This document shows positions 46,050 to 55,437 of a stretch of 64,000 nucleotides of DNA, in pieces. Below the pieces are notes generated by a model. That model was not told the origin of the DNA. It was given only the letters and a program-made list of their open reading frames with translations, and did not search any database. A program made the position numbers and the translations under genes. The stretch covers positions 186,001 through 250,000 of the forward strand of contig NZ_CP108529.1 in NCBI RefSeq assembly GCF_036002945.1. Direction: 5' to 3'. The DNA is from Streptomyces sp. NBC_01224 (GTDB lineage Bacteria; Actinomycetota; Actinomycetes; Streptomycetales; Streptomycetaceae). Positions within the stretch are counted from its first letter, which is position 1, and each line of letters starts with the position of its first letter.

Positions 46050-47492
46050 GCTGGCGGACGACGAGGTGTGCATCGGCGACCGGTGCCGCATCGGCGAAGC
46101 CGAATTCGAGGTAACTCAGCCACGTGTGACCTGCTACCGCGTCCGCACGCGGCTGCACGAGCCGCGCATGGCCTCGCTGCTGGTCGCCCACCACCGGCCC
46201 GGCTTTTATCTACGCGTCATCACCGAGGGCCGGGTGCGGGCGGGAGCCCAGATCGCGCGGACCCGCACCGGGCTGCTCACCGTCGCCGATACCGATGCTC
46301 TGCTCTGTCTCTCGGGTCCCGACCCGGCCAAACTCCGTACCGCCTTGAGTATCGAGGCGCTCAGCCCCGGATGGCAGCAGTCCTTCCAGGACATGGGCCG
46401 CCGGCTCGACGAGCCGCCCCCCTCACCCGCCGCGCCGGGGTGGAGGGACTTCAGGCGGCTGCACGTGACCCAGGTCGTCCCCGAGAGGCCCACGGTGTCC
46501 TCGTTCTACCTGCAGGCCATGGACTCCCAGCCGCTGCCCCCGGCCATGCCCGGCCAGTACCTGAGCGTACGGGTCCCCAGAGCGGGCCAGCCCAGCCTGG
46601 TACGTTCGTATTCGTTGTCCTCTGCCCCCAGTGCCGCCGAGTACCGGATCAGCGTCAAACGCGAAGACCGCTGCGCTGTCAGCACCTACCTCCACACCCA
46701 CGTGAACAGTGGCGACGTCATCGAAGTGACCGCCTCCCGCGGGACGTTCGTGTTGGCCGAGGATCACATGCCCGTGGCACTGTTCTCGGCGGGCATCGAC
46801 GCCACCCCGTTCTGGCGATGCTGCACCAGCCGGCCCGCGAGCGCTGCTCCCGCGCCGTGTGGCGAGTGCACGCCGCGCGCAACCCCGGGCAGCACGCCTT
46901 CGCAGAAGAAGCCCGGCAACTGCTCGCCCGGCTGCCCAACGCCTGCGCCTTCATCTACTACACCACCCCGAATCTTGAGGCCGCCAGGGGGCCGGGCATC
47001 ACGCACGGACATGTGACCAATGAGAGCATCCGGGAGCTGGGCATCCCCGCCGATGCACACGCATACCTGTGCGACCCTGCGGGCTTCATGTCGGACGTGG
47101 CAGCTGCTCTCCAGCTGGCGGGGCTGAGCGGTTCGAACATCCATACCGAGATCTTCGGAGCGCAGGCAGCCGTCAACCCCGGCCTCACCGGCCCAGGTCC
47201 CGCACATCCTCACCGGCCGCCCGGTCCTCAGGGCACAGGGCCTTTCGTCACCTTCGATCGCAGCGGACTGTCCACCCGCTGGTCGGACCAGTACGAAACA
47301 CTGCTGGAGCTGACGGAGGCATGCGACATCCCCACGCGCTGGTCCTGCCGCACCGGGGTATGCCATACCTGCACCACGCCCCCGCTCACCGACCACGTCC
47401 AGTACACGACTCAGCCCCTGGAGAATCCCGCCTCGGGTGAAGCCCTGCCATGCTGCAGCATCCCCACCACCGATGTCCTTCTCGACCTGTGA
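46050..47492 (+). pseudogene. MOSC-FAD/NAD-2Fe2S ferredoxin protein, truncated and frameshifted
   Basis: The start is lost: homology opens DEVCIGDRCRIGEAEFEVTQ in the MOSC domain. It continues with PRVTCYRVRTRLHEPRMASL, an FAD-binding domain (VRSYSLSSAPSAAEYRISVK), NAD domain and a C-terminal 2Fe-2S ferredoxin (TRWSCRTGVCHTCTT and a final Cys). One base is missing at about 46809: after FSAGIDATP the reading should be VLAMLH but is FWRCCT; the rest is in the next frame. So it is a YiiM-type MOSC protein fused to a reductase and ferredoxin, twice broken. Confidence 0.85.
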
Positions 47493-47995
47493 GGTGACGC
47501 GGACCGCGGACAGCGCTCCCCTCGCATGGCACAAGGCCTCTTCGAGTTCCGGACCGGCAGGCGGTCGGGCCGTCAGAACCTCAGCCCGGAGGCCACCGGC
47601 ATGCTGACCGGCGACCTGCGGCACCGCCCGGACATCTCCCGAGGCCTTTCAAGTCGGCCGCCCGCCTCAGGTCCGATCCGAAATGGCGTTTCACCCCGAC
47701 ACCACCGCCGCTTGGGGCAGTCCGTCCGGATACGGCGCCTCCAGACACCTCACCCGCAGTGATGGAGGACAGTCGATGCAGGGAATCGGCCAACAGGTTG
47801 CGCGCAGTTGGGGGCCTCCTGGATTTGGCTGCCGCCAATCCGGGATAGCTCCCGACGGCCGGCATCGCTGACCGATTTCCACCATCAATTCCACTGGCCC
47901 GTCCGCAGATTTGCCAGCACCGGATGACGGGCACCGAAGCCGGTCTCCGCGGCGCGGGCAGATCAATGCTTCCAAGGTCTGCCCTCCGAGAGGCC
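47493..47995. other. Intergenic, no gene recognised
   Basis: 503 bases between the MOSC-ferredoxin remnant and the convergent CGNR regulator. No ribosome site, domain or hairpin was found. Confidence 0.4.
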
Positions 47996-48511
47996 TCAGG
48001 AGTTTTGGGCTTCCTTGACGCGCTGATAGTGGCGTCGGGCCTTCATCCGGTTTCCGCACTCGGCCATGGAGCACCACCGGGCACTGTTGGGCTTGCTTCG
48101 GTCGAGCAGGAAGCGTCGACACTGCGGGTTTGCGCAGGGCCTGAGCCGTCCTGGCTTGGTCTCCTGCAGGGTGGCCCAGGTCAGCACCGACTCAACCGCC
48201 ATGCGGCGCGTGGCGGGTACCCGCAGGGACCATTCGAGCTTCCCGCCCGAGATGTCGGGAACGCTGCTGACCCCCTGCAGGAATTCACCCAGGCACGCCG
48301 CTTCGCGCCCGCCTCTCACGACCTCCTGAAGGGCGTCGCGTGCGGCAATGAGGCAGCTGAGTTCGTCGCTCGCCCCGCTCCCTCCGTGCTGGCGCACCCA
48401 TGCACGGCCTGCAGAGCGCGTGCCGAGAGCATCCCGTGTCGAGCCCTCGACCACGGCGGTCGTGTTGAGCAGTTCCAGCAGCGTGTCTTCTTGAGCCCTG
48501 TCGATCGCCAC
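47996..48511 (-). CDS. CGNR zinc-finger transcription regulator
   Basis: 171 residues from GTG 48511. The N-terminal ABATE-like half (LLELLNTTAVVEGSTRDALG) may bind a stress ligand. The C-terminal CGNR finger is RPCANPQCRRFLLDRSKPNS followed by ARWCSMAECGNRMKARRHYQ, with four Cys. The family is thought to bind DNA. A perfect TAACCTGT/ACAGGTTA inverted repeat starts 12 bases upstream, and the same half-site occurs in the promoter of the hydrolase at 49468. So it may control itself and the hydrolase. Confidence 0.9.
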   Translation of the reverse strand: MAIDRAQEDTLLELLNTTAVVEGSTRDALGTRSAGRAWVRQHGGSGASDELSCLIAARDALQEVVRGGREAACLGEFLQGVSSVPDISGGKLEWSLRVPATRRMAVESVLTWATLQETKPGRLRPCANPQCRRFLLDRSKPNSARWCSMAECGNRMKARRHYQRVKEAQNS

Positions 48512-48522
48512 ACTCCGACCCC

Positions 48523-48550
48523 TAACCTGTTTCCCATCGTTGACAGGTTA
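48523..48550. promoter_or_regulatory. Inverted repeat upstream of the CGNR gene
   Basis: TAACCTGT (48523-48530) and ACAGGTTA (48543-48550) are perfect 8-base arms with a 12-base spacer. A further AGGTTATATGACCT palindrome lies at 48592-48605. The 11-mer TTGACAGGTTA at 48540-48550 recurs exactly at 49405-49415 before the hydrolase gene. Confidence 0.6.
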
Positions 48551-48759
48551 TCCTGCCTCGCGTCCAGTTTAACCATCAAATTTCATCATATAGGTTATAT
48601 GACCTGGAGGCGTCCGGGCCCGCCCGGCGCGGTACTTCACCGCCTGGACCAGACGCCGGAACTGGGAAATCGACGTTGTCGCCGGTGCCGCAGTCTCGAC
48701 GGCGACCTGCCGGCGGCTACCGGATCAGCGCACTGCTGCCCGGCGCCCGCCAGCGTGCT

Positions 48760-49130
48760 CCGCTCGGCGACTGCACGCAGCCGCACGATCTGGTCGACGC
48801 TGTGGACTCGGCACGAAACCACTCCGGGAACCGATGCACACGCCCATCACGATCGTCAAGTGCGGGCCTTTCGAATGCCACTATTGCAGTCAGGCCGAGC
48901 CCGCCGCGCGCGAACTGCCGTCCTCACATCCCGACGTCCGTCACGCCTGGCGGCATCCACCCCTCAGCGACGCGCATCTCCATTGCTCGCCCATGCCGAT
49001 ACCTTGCGGCTCGACACCACCCCCTTCGAGCGCGAGCCTCTCAGGAGGACCCACCGGGCGTCGGTCGACGACCACATCGCGTCCGCCGACACCGACTGCG
49101 CCCCTGACAGGCAAAGCAGGAGGGACGGTT
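48760..49130 (+). pseudogene. NhaA-type thioredoxin (DsbA-like) domain remnant
   Basis: Three frames carry successive pieces: DLVDAVDSARNHSG (linker, one frame), then PITIVKCGPFECHYCSQAEP, AARELPSSHPDVRHAWRHPP (thioredoxin fold with ECHYC active site, usually ECPYC), and then LRLDTTPFEREPLRRTHRAS VDDHIASAD. This order is found in the C-terminal DsbA domain of Na+/H+ antiporter NhaA fusions in actinomycetes. The antiporter part is absent. Thus an antiporter gene was lost, leaving a decayed end. Confidence 0.65.
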
Positions 49131-49395
49131 TGGACGCACCGGGATCGCAGAACTGGCTGCGCGCCGCGGACGACCGTCCCCCGCCCCGGAATCCGGCCCG
49201 CCTGCCGCCCGCTCAGCCTTCAGGGACGCGTGGGGGCTCCGCAGATTGCGGGCGGTCATCGAGTTCGACCGCCGTGCCAGGCGCGAGCTTTCAGGCGCCA
49301 TCCGTGCTCCCGCCCACTGAACGACCGGCCCGAGCGCCTACCCATCTACGAAAGGCGGGCACAGCGAGGGCCGGCAACCAGTAGATCTAACCATT

Positions 49396-49440
49396 AAAAC
49401 CTATTTGACAGGTTAGGCCCGGCGTGCTGGACTACACCGA
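49396..49440 (+). promoter_or_regulatory. Promoter of the dehalogenase-like hydrolase gene
   Basis: TTGACA at 49405-49410 matches -35; a GACTAC at 49430-49435 is a possible -10 (19 bases). TTGACAGGTTA at 49405-49415 is shared with the upstream CGNR operator and here is paired with AACCT at 49399. An operator over the -35 is suggested. Confidence 0.55.
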
Positions 49441-49467
49441 CCGTTCAAAGCGATCTTGGAGGTTGGC

Positions 49468-50337
49468 ATGAGCAGCGTCGTGCATCACCGCACCGCCACC
49501 ATCAACGACATGGATGTCTTCTACCGAGAGGCCGGAGACCCACAGTCACCGACACTCGTGCTACTGCACGGCTTCCCGACGAGTTCGCACATGTTCCGCA
49601 ACCTGATCCCGGCGCTCGCTGACACCTACCGCGTAGTCGCGCCCGACATGATCGGATTCGGGCAGTCGGCCATGCCGACGGTCGACGAGTTCGACTACAC
49701 CTTCGACGCCGTCACCGACGTGACCACCGGCCTGCTGGAGCAGCTCGGCATCGAGCGGTTTGCGGTCTATGTGCAGGACTACGGAGCACCCATCGCCTGG
49801 CGGCTCGCCCTGCGGTCTCCGCAGAGCATCACCGCGATCATCACGCAGAACGGCAACGCCTACACCGACGGATTCGTCAAAGCATTCTGGGACGGGCTGT
49901 TCGCCTACGCCGAGAGTCCGACGCCCGAGACCGAGGCCCCTCTCCGCGAAGCCCTGACCCTCGAAATGACCCGTTGGCAGTACCTGAACGGGGTTGCGGA
50001 TCCGAGCCTCGTCAGCCCGGACAACTGGACCATTGACCAGGCGCTGCTCGACCGTACGGGCAACGACGCCATCCAGCTCGCGCTGTTTCGCAACTATCCG
50101 ACCAACGTTGCCCTCTACCCCCAGCTGCAGCAGTACTTCCGCGACAGCCAGGTGCCACTGCTGGCCGTGTGGGGAGCCAATGACGAGATCTTCGGCCCCG
50201 AGGGAGCTCGCGCCTTCCAGCGCGACCTGCCCGACGCCGAGATCCACCTCCTCGAATCCGGGCACTTCGCCCTGGAGAGCCACCTGGAGGACATCACCGG
50301 CTACATCCGCGGATTCCTCGCCCGCGTCATCTCCTGA
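49468..50337 (+). CDS. Alpha/beta hydrolase, haloalkane dehalogenase / epoxide hydrolase-like
   Basis: 289 residues from ATG 49468 (GGAGG seven bases upstream). The oxyanion turn is LLHGFPTSSHMF, the nucleophile is Asp in VYVQDYGAPIAW (the usual V-Q-D-W/Y-G of dehalogenases), the acid is in WGANDEIFGP and the base in ESGHFALES. A cap domain has YTDGFVKAFWDGLFAYAESP. Similar enzymes are in many actinomycetes and labelled epoxide hydrolase. The gene likely has an operator shared with the CGNR regulator, so it may be induced by a halogenated or electrophilic compound. Confidence 0.9.
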   Translation: MSSVVHHRTATINDMDVFYREAGDPQSPTLVLLHGFPTSSHMFRNLIPALADTYRVVAPDMIGFGQSAMPTVDEFDYTFDAVTDVTTGLLEQLGIERFAVYVQDYGAPIAWRLALRSPQSITAIITQNGNAYTDGFVKAFWDGLFAYAESPTPETEAPLREALTLEMTRWQYLNGVADPSLVSPDNWTIDQALLDRTGNDAIQLALFRNYPTNVALYPQLQQYFRDSQVPLLAVWGANDEIFGPEGARAFQRDLPDAEIHLLESGHFALESHLEDITGYIRGFLARVIS

Positions 50338-51269
50338 CACGCACGGTCTGCGTGCCCCGGCGACCGGCCAGCAGAAAACCCTTGGCCGGTGTGCATGTAC
50401 CGCATCAAGCATTTTCAGCACACGGTCCAGGACCGGACATGTACCGCCTACAGCGCTCCTTCAATCCGATACCGCAATCCGTCTGCCAAGCACGAGGTCT
50501 ATCGCTTTCGATATCGGTTGCCATGCGTCCACCGCACGATGTGATGACATCCGCAGCCACGTCTCCGAGTTGGCCGGCAACGCCAATCCTTCACACAGGC
50601 GGCAGTGGCAGCCCCTTTGTCACCGGGTCGCCATCAGCCGAAACGCATGTGCCCTCGGCCGATCCACAAGTCCTGAGCAATGCTCCCCCAACCGCAGCTC
50701 GGACCTGAAGGAGCTGCGGGCCGGCGCCGTGCCTCACCAGCTGAAGCGGATACGCAATAGGCGATCCCGTCAACACCGGTGGGATCCTTCCACCACTCAC
50801 GGCCAAGGCAGCCCGCACGTGCGTAGGGAGACGCCAATGCCGCAGGGGCGATCACGCTCCTGCTCGTGCACAAATGCCGGGACCTCGCACTGAAGCCAGT
50901 GACCGCCACAACCATCCTCTTAACGGTCTGTATTTGCGGCCGTGGGACCCTGCGTGCTCGGGGCGTGTCGGAAGCCAATGGCGGCTCTCCGGTCGCTCTT
51001 TGCTTACCCAGGCGAGCCGGCAACAGAAGGGCAGGGCTGCTTCGACGTCTTCCCGTTTGCCCGCGGCCGCCACCGTTCCCCGGCACTGATGGTCGCCACG
51101 CATCCTAGTCCTGGCCCGTCCGGCGATCCTGCTCGGGCATCACACTGGCCGCTGCCGCTATGCCGCGTTCTTCATCTGGGCCGGCATCGGCGCAGTATCA
51201 CGTGTCATGTTCACGCAGGCGATGGCCGCACTCGCAGTCTGGGGCCTGATGTAAAAGTGCTGGCCACAG
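50338..51269. other. Gene-poor stretch, no gene recognised
   Basis: 932 bases. Overlapping readings on both strands are Arg/Ser/Pro-rich and share no domain pattern. GC content and codon-position bias look disturbed compared with the flanking hydrolase gene, as expected for old decayed sequence. Confidence 0.45.
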
Positions 51270-51850
51270 CCACTCGCTGAGGACTGCGACCAGCACGGGT
51301 CGCCTCGTAGCGCAGGGCCAGTTCGTCGTATCGCGTGGCGACGGCGCGATAGCGCTTGAGTCAGCTGGTGTCGCATTCGACCACGTGGCGTTCTCGGTAG
51401 CCGGTCTCGTCGAACTTCGGTGACCGCCCGTCGCGAGGGCCGATCCTCTGTCAGTTGCGGACCCGGTCCGCAGGAACCGGGATCGTCGCCCTGATACCGC
51501 GTCTGCACTGGTAGGAGCGGTTCTTGCCGGAGTCGTACGCTTTGCCGGGGCGCACTCGGTCCGGTCGCTTACGCGGCCGTCCCCGGACAGGCCCGGGCAC
51601 CTGGATCGCATCCAGGACCGGCTCGTACTGCGGAGAATCGCCCCGCTGACCCGCCGTGATCACCAGCGACAACGGCATCTGCCTCTGCTTGACCGCCAAG
51701 TGGATCTCGGCGCCGGAGCAAGTCATGGACCCGCGCGCGAGGCCCGTACCGTTCCGGCACATCACGCCAAGGGGCACTGGTGCAGATACGCCACCGTATG
51801 CTGCCCATCAACTGCCGCCGCGTCCACACCGGCGGACGGCCCGGATTGAT
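51270..51850 (-). pseudogene. IS5-family transposase, decayed
   Basis: The minus strand first reads GRPPVWTRRQLMGSIRWRIC then APWRDVPERYGPRARVHDLL, the IS5 N-terminal domain. After a deletion comes IHLAVKQRQMPLSLVITAGQ, RGDSPQYEPVLDAIQVP, RVRPGKAYDSGKNRSYQCRR and RATIPVPADRVRN to an in-frame stop. Beyond it DGRSPKFDETGYRERHVVEC keeps the final Glu. Frameshifts, a deletion and stops make it dead. Confidence 0.82.
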
Positions 51851-51876
51851 GCCCCGGCCGGGGCATCGTACGCCCC

Positions 51877-52215
51877 ATGACCGGTGCCGCCCTCCTGGTC
51901 GCCGCCCTGGCCTTCGTGCTCGCGGGCCTCGGCGGACACAGCGTCGCACTGATCGACATGGCCGTGCACACCGCCCTCATCCTCTGCCAGCGCACCATCT
52001 ACCCACTTGGCCCCGACGCCCGTGCCCACCCCAACAGTGCCTTCATCGCCACGTTCTTCGTCGGCGGTGCGGCCGGCTCCCAGCTCGGCTCCGTCGTCCA
52101 CCACGCCGGGAGCCGGACCGCCCTCACCATCCTGGGCGCCGCCCTCCCCTTGATCAGCCCTTCTCTACTGGACCACCGAACGCCGACAGCGGGGTCACCC
52201 AGCCGAGCGCAGTAG
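51877..52215 (+). pseudogene. MFS transporter C-terminal fragment
   Basis: The reading MTGAALLVAALAFVLAGLGG, VALIDMAVHTALILCQRTIY, SAFIATFFVGGAAGSQLGS and TALTILGAALPLISPSL gives about four helices and matches the last third of DHA1-type exporters (FLGGAAGSxLGS is typical of helix 11). It lacks the first eight helices. It has an ATG, but no ribosome site is obvious. Confidence 0.7.
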
Positions 52216-52269
52216 ACCGGTGAGGTTCGCTGTCCTGAGGCCGGTCGGGGGCCAGCGGGCCGAGGCAGA

Positions 52270-52497
52270 GCCGTCACTCGGGAGCCCTCAGGAAAAGCCC
52301 TGCCGGCTCTGCTGTTGGTGCGGGCAGGGCAGCCGGTCGCTGTCAGCGAGATCAGCAACGTGCTGTGGGGCCGGCGCGTACCCAACAGCGCCGTCAACGT
52401 GGTCCGCCGACATGTTGGATCGCTGCGCCGTCTCTTGGAGTCCGTGCTCCCCGCCCGAGCCGATCGCCCACTACTTCGCCCACCCGCCCGTCAATAG
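52270..52497 (+). pseudogene. AfsR/SARP-type DNA-binding domain fragment
   Basis: The frame reads [59 protein letters not shown]. This is the winged helix of AfsR-type regulators (LLALLLRAGRPVSxxxLVDxLWGxxPPxSAxxxxxxYVSxLRR). The N-terminal strand and everything after residue 75 (BTAD, NB-ARC) are missing. Confidence 0.7.
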
Positions 52498-52808
52498 CAC
52501 CATCGCCGACCCCGCCCGGATCACCGGCGCCCGCTGGCCCCAGCTATGCACAACGCCCACCACGACAGCAAAGTGAGAATCGCTGTGGGCAGCGAGGTGA
52601 GAGTCAGCACCAGCAGGCAGCAGTGCCGCCCGTCGCCAACACCGGTACGGCTCAGAGCCCGACCACGATCCTGAAGCGGGGGCCCGCTCGCCTGATTGCG
52701 ATCGTCCTTTCGGGGGATCAATACGCTGCCACAACATAGGGTGCAGGGCTTACGACCCGAGGAGTGATCGGATGTGATCCAGAGTCAGGATATGCGAGAG
52801 GAATGGTC

Positions 52809-53216
52809 ATGTTGAAAATCTTGAAGAGGCGCGCTCGGCGCATCGCCGTAGGCTCGGGCGCTGCCGCAGTCATCGTTATCGGTGCTCCGCTGCTGGCCGC
52901 TGCGGCTCCCGCTCAGGCTTCTGTTCCCGTGGAGCCCTACGCCACGGTGATCAGTCAGAATGGGGTGAACGAGCGGCAGTACCCCAGCACCGACTCGTCG
53001 GTGGTGGGCATCCTCCAGTACGCCGATCAAGTGGGCCTGCGATGCAAGGTCCGTGCGCAGAACATCGCCGACAACAACGTCTGGTACCTCCTGCTTGACG
53101 AGCAGACATGGATCTCGGCAAGGTACGTAGTCCAGACCGGGACCGTCCCCTACTGCAAGGACCTCCAGCAGAACCGGCTCACTTACAGCCCGGAGGCGGC
53201 CGACGCCAGGGGTTGA
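52809..53216 (+). CDS. Secreted SH3-like domain protein
   Basis: 135 residues from ATG 52809 with GAGAGGA upstream. A signal peptide with a basic start (LKILKRRARRIAVGSGAAAV, then IVIGAPLLAAAAPAQAS). The mature part is one bacterial SH3 domain: VNERQYPSTDSSVVGILQYA, DQVGLRCKVRAQNIADNNVW, TWISARYVVQTG, with two Cys probably paired. Such small proteins bind cell-wall or are released with unknown role. It is a complete gene amid decayed sequence; a hairpin lies 115 bases after it. Confidence 0.88.
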   Translation: MLKILKRRARRIAVGSGAAAVIVIGAPLLAAAAPAQASVPVEPYATVISQNGVNERQYPSTDSSVVGILQYADQVGLRCKVRAQNIADNNVWYLLLDEQTWISARYVVQTGTVPYCKDLQQNRLTYSPEAADARG

Positions 53217-53330
53217 GCGCGCCCGCCCCTCGGAACGTTCGGCCATGGCGGACACGGTCTGAGTCGACAGGTCCGCCCCGGGACGGCTGTGGGCCGACAC
53301 TGTTGGCGAATCCGAAACGAAGAGAGACGC

Positions 53331-53364
53331 CTGGTCCAGTCACTTCGTTGGGCAGCTGGACCAG
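53331..53364. terminator. Hairpin after the SH3 gene
   Basis: CTGGTCCAG (53331-53339) and CTGGACCAG (53356-53364) are perfect 9-base arms with a 16-base loop; outer ACGC/GCGT bases nearly extend it. It lies 115 bases after the SH3 stop and could end that transcript. Confidence 0.5.
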
Positions 53365-55437
53365 GGGGCGTTTCGCGTTTGGGGGTCCGGTGTCGCTTCG
53401 AAGTGGCGTCGTGGATGAGGTTTCCGCCGGGCACGGCGTTGGTGGCGAAGGCTGCGTTTCCCAAGGGCAGCCGACGCCTGCGGGCCGCACCTGTCCGTGC
53501 CGGTCTCTTCGACGCTTGCTCGACCGCCAAGTCCGCAGCGGTCTTTGCAGGGCGAGCGCCACATCGCTCCCGCGCCACGCGTGGCCGGCAGCGAGCAGAT
53601 CCTCTTCCGCATCGCATGGCCCAGCGTGAACACGACCACACAGCCGCCAAGGGTGCCGTCTTTCGCGGTGGCCCTGCACTGGCTCCAGCGGGTCTCGCCA
53701 TGGGCTGCGCTCGGATACGCGCAGTGGGCCCACCACAGAACTCGGGTCAGAACTTCTGTCTGTGGAACAGAGCTTCCCCGCGCAGGGCCGGGCCGGGGGA
53801 AAGGACTCGCAGCGGCGCACGGCCCGCCCGGTCGACGTGCGAAGGACTCCCGGGCGGGCTCCGCCCTCCACATTGCCCGGCTCTCGCTGTTGCCGCATGC
53901 GGAACGGCCGTTGTCTGGGCCGAATGGAACGGCGGCCACTGCCAGGACGTGTCCGGTCGATCACACGTCCAGTGCCGCTGCACACAACGTTCGCCCCGAT
54001 CGGCTGGCGGTGTTGTCGCCTGGTAGCGTCGCTCTCTTCGGCGGGGACGGCCTGCTGGAGTCCTGGCGGGGTGCTCTGTGTCTCTTCCGAATGCCGGTGT
54101 TCTCGGTGTTGCGGTGGCCAGAACCACGGAATGCTTCGGTGTCATGACGGCCCAGGCGGACGAGGCCGGCTGCGGCCGGTGCTTCGACGAGGGGGAAGTC
54201 ACGCTCCGCGGACTCCTTCCTCATGTCCCTCTCCCGGCGGACCGTGTCCGCCGGGTCGCGCAGAAAGATCCTTTCCACTGGGACGACTCCCTGGATGTGT
54301 GGTGGACGCAGACTCTGCGGGCGGAATCACCCCCGACTTCGGCGTGCGCGGTCTTCGAGAGCTGCGCGACGGCGAGTTCCTCGCTCACCCCATGGCTCGC
54401 TCGCTCGCTGGCAGGCGGAGCCGGGGCGGATCGCCCGGAAGCACCTGGAGGAGAGCGTCACCTGGCGGAGGGCACGGAGTGGCTGCACAACGCCTCGGGA
54501 CCCTACTCGTCCCAGTGCCCGGCCTGTCCGGCACCACGTACCCGCCAGGAACGACGGTAACTGTCCGCGGTCGCGGCGCAACTGTCGATGCCTTCGTCAA
54601 CGGCGACTGGCTTCCGCTGTCGTGCTGGGAATTCTCCGACGGCCTCCGCGAGGACATCGCCGACCGCTGACCCTGGCGCGCAAACGGTCATCTGCGCAGA
54701 TGCCCAGGGCTCTCTTTTGCACGATCACGTCAACGACGCCGACTCTCACATGCCCCAGAGAGGTGGGGTCTGCGTGACCCCCATTGCCTGGGCGCACCTC
54801 TCGGGATGGCGCCATGAGTCTCGCTGTTCCGGGTTGTGCCGACGGGGTGTTGGTGATCGCCGACTGTGCGGCGTCTGACGCGTTTTCCTTTCGCGGGCAG
54901 AACAAGGGTCCCGCTGTGCTGGTCGGGTTCTCCACGGCCTTCCGGGCCGCGCGGGGCGCCAGGGGGCAGCCGGTCGGCCGGTTGGGAGGACAGCGCCGCG
55001 AGACGGCGCCATCGCCAGCCTTCTCGGCTTCGACGCCACAAACCTTGCGCCCCGAGCCCTGGCAACCCTCAGGCCGGAAGTCCGGATGGCCGAAGCCTCT
55101 CGGACGATCCGGGCCTCGGGCCTGAAAACGGCAGTGCTGTCCAGCGACAGGCCCCCTCTCGCCATCGTGATGCCGTGGGCCGCAGAGACGCGATCCCCGA
55201 ATCGACTCATCCAGCAACAATCGTCAGCCCATGTGTCACATGCCTATCAACCTCGGCGATTCGGCCACCGCCACGCCCGGCCTGCTCCGCACGCCCCAAG
55301 GGTGGGTGCATTCGACACCTGCCTCTCCCACGTTCCCGCACGGAATCCGCTTCGGCTCAAACACGTGTGTTCGATATCGCCGTCTCATTCGTTGGCCTTT
55401 GTGACGCCGAACAACCGACAACGACCGAGCAGGAGAC
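53365..55437. other. Two-kilobase gene-poor stretch with decayed scraps
   Basis: Many overlapping readings on six frames, none with a full domain. Two plus-strand scraps look like old coding sequence. At 54500-54670, LLVPVPGLSGTTYPPGTTVT then VDAFVNGDWLPLSCWEFSDG is protein-like. At about 55030-55140, RMAEASRTIRASGLKTAVLSS resembles the helix before motif II of HAD hydrolases. I find no live gene. The last 60 bases carry AGGAG for the ABC transporter start. Confidence 0.5.

Noticed and set aside
53179..53985. Several 200-270 codon frames on both strands at 53.2-54.7 kb
   Set aside because: All overlap each other, are Arg/Pro/Ser-rich, lack ribosome sites and domains; the region looks decayed rather than coding.
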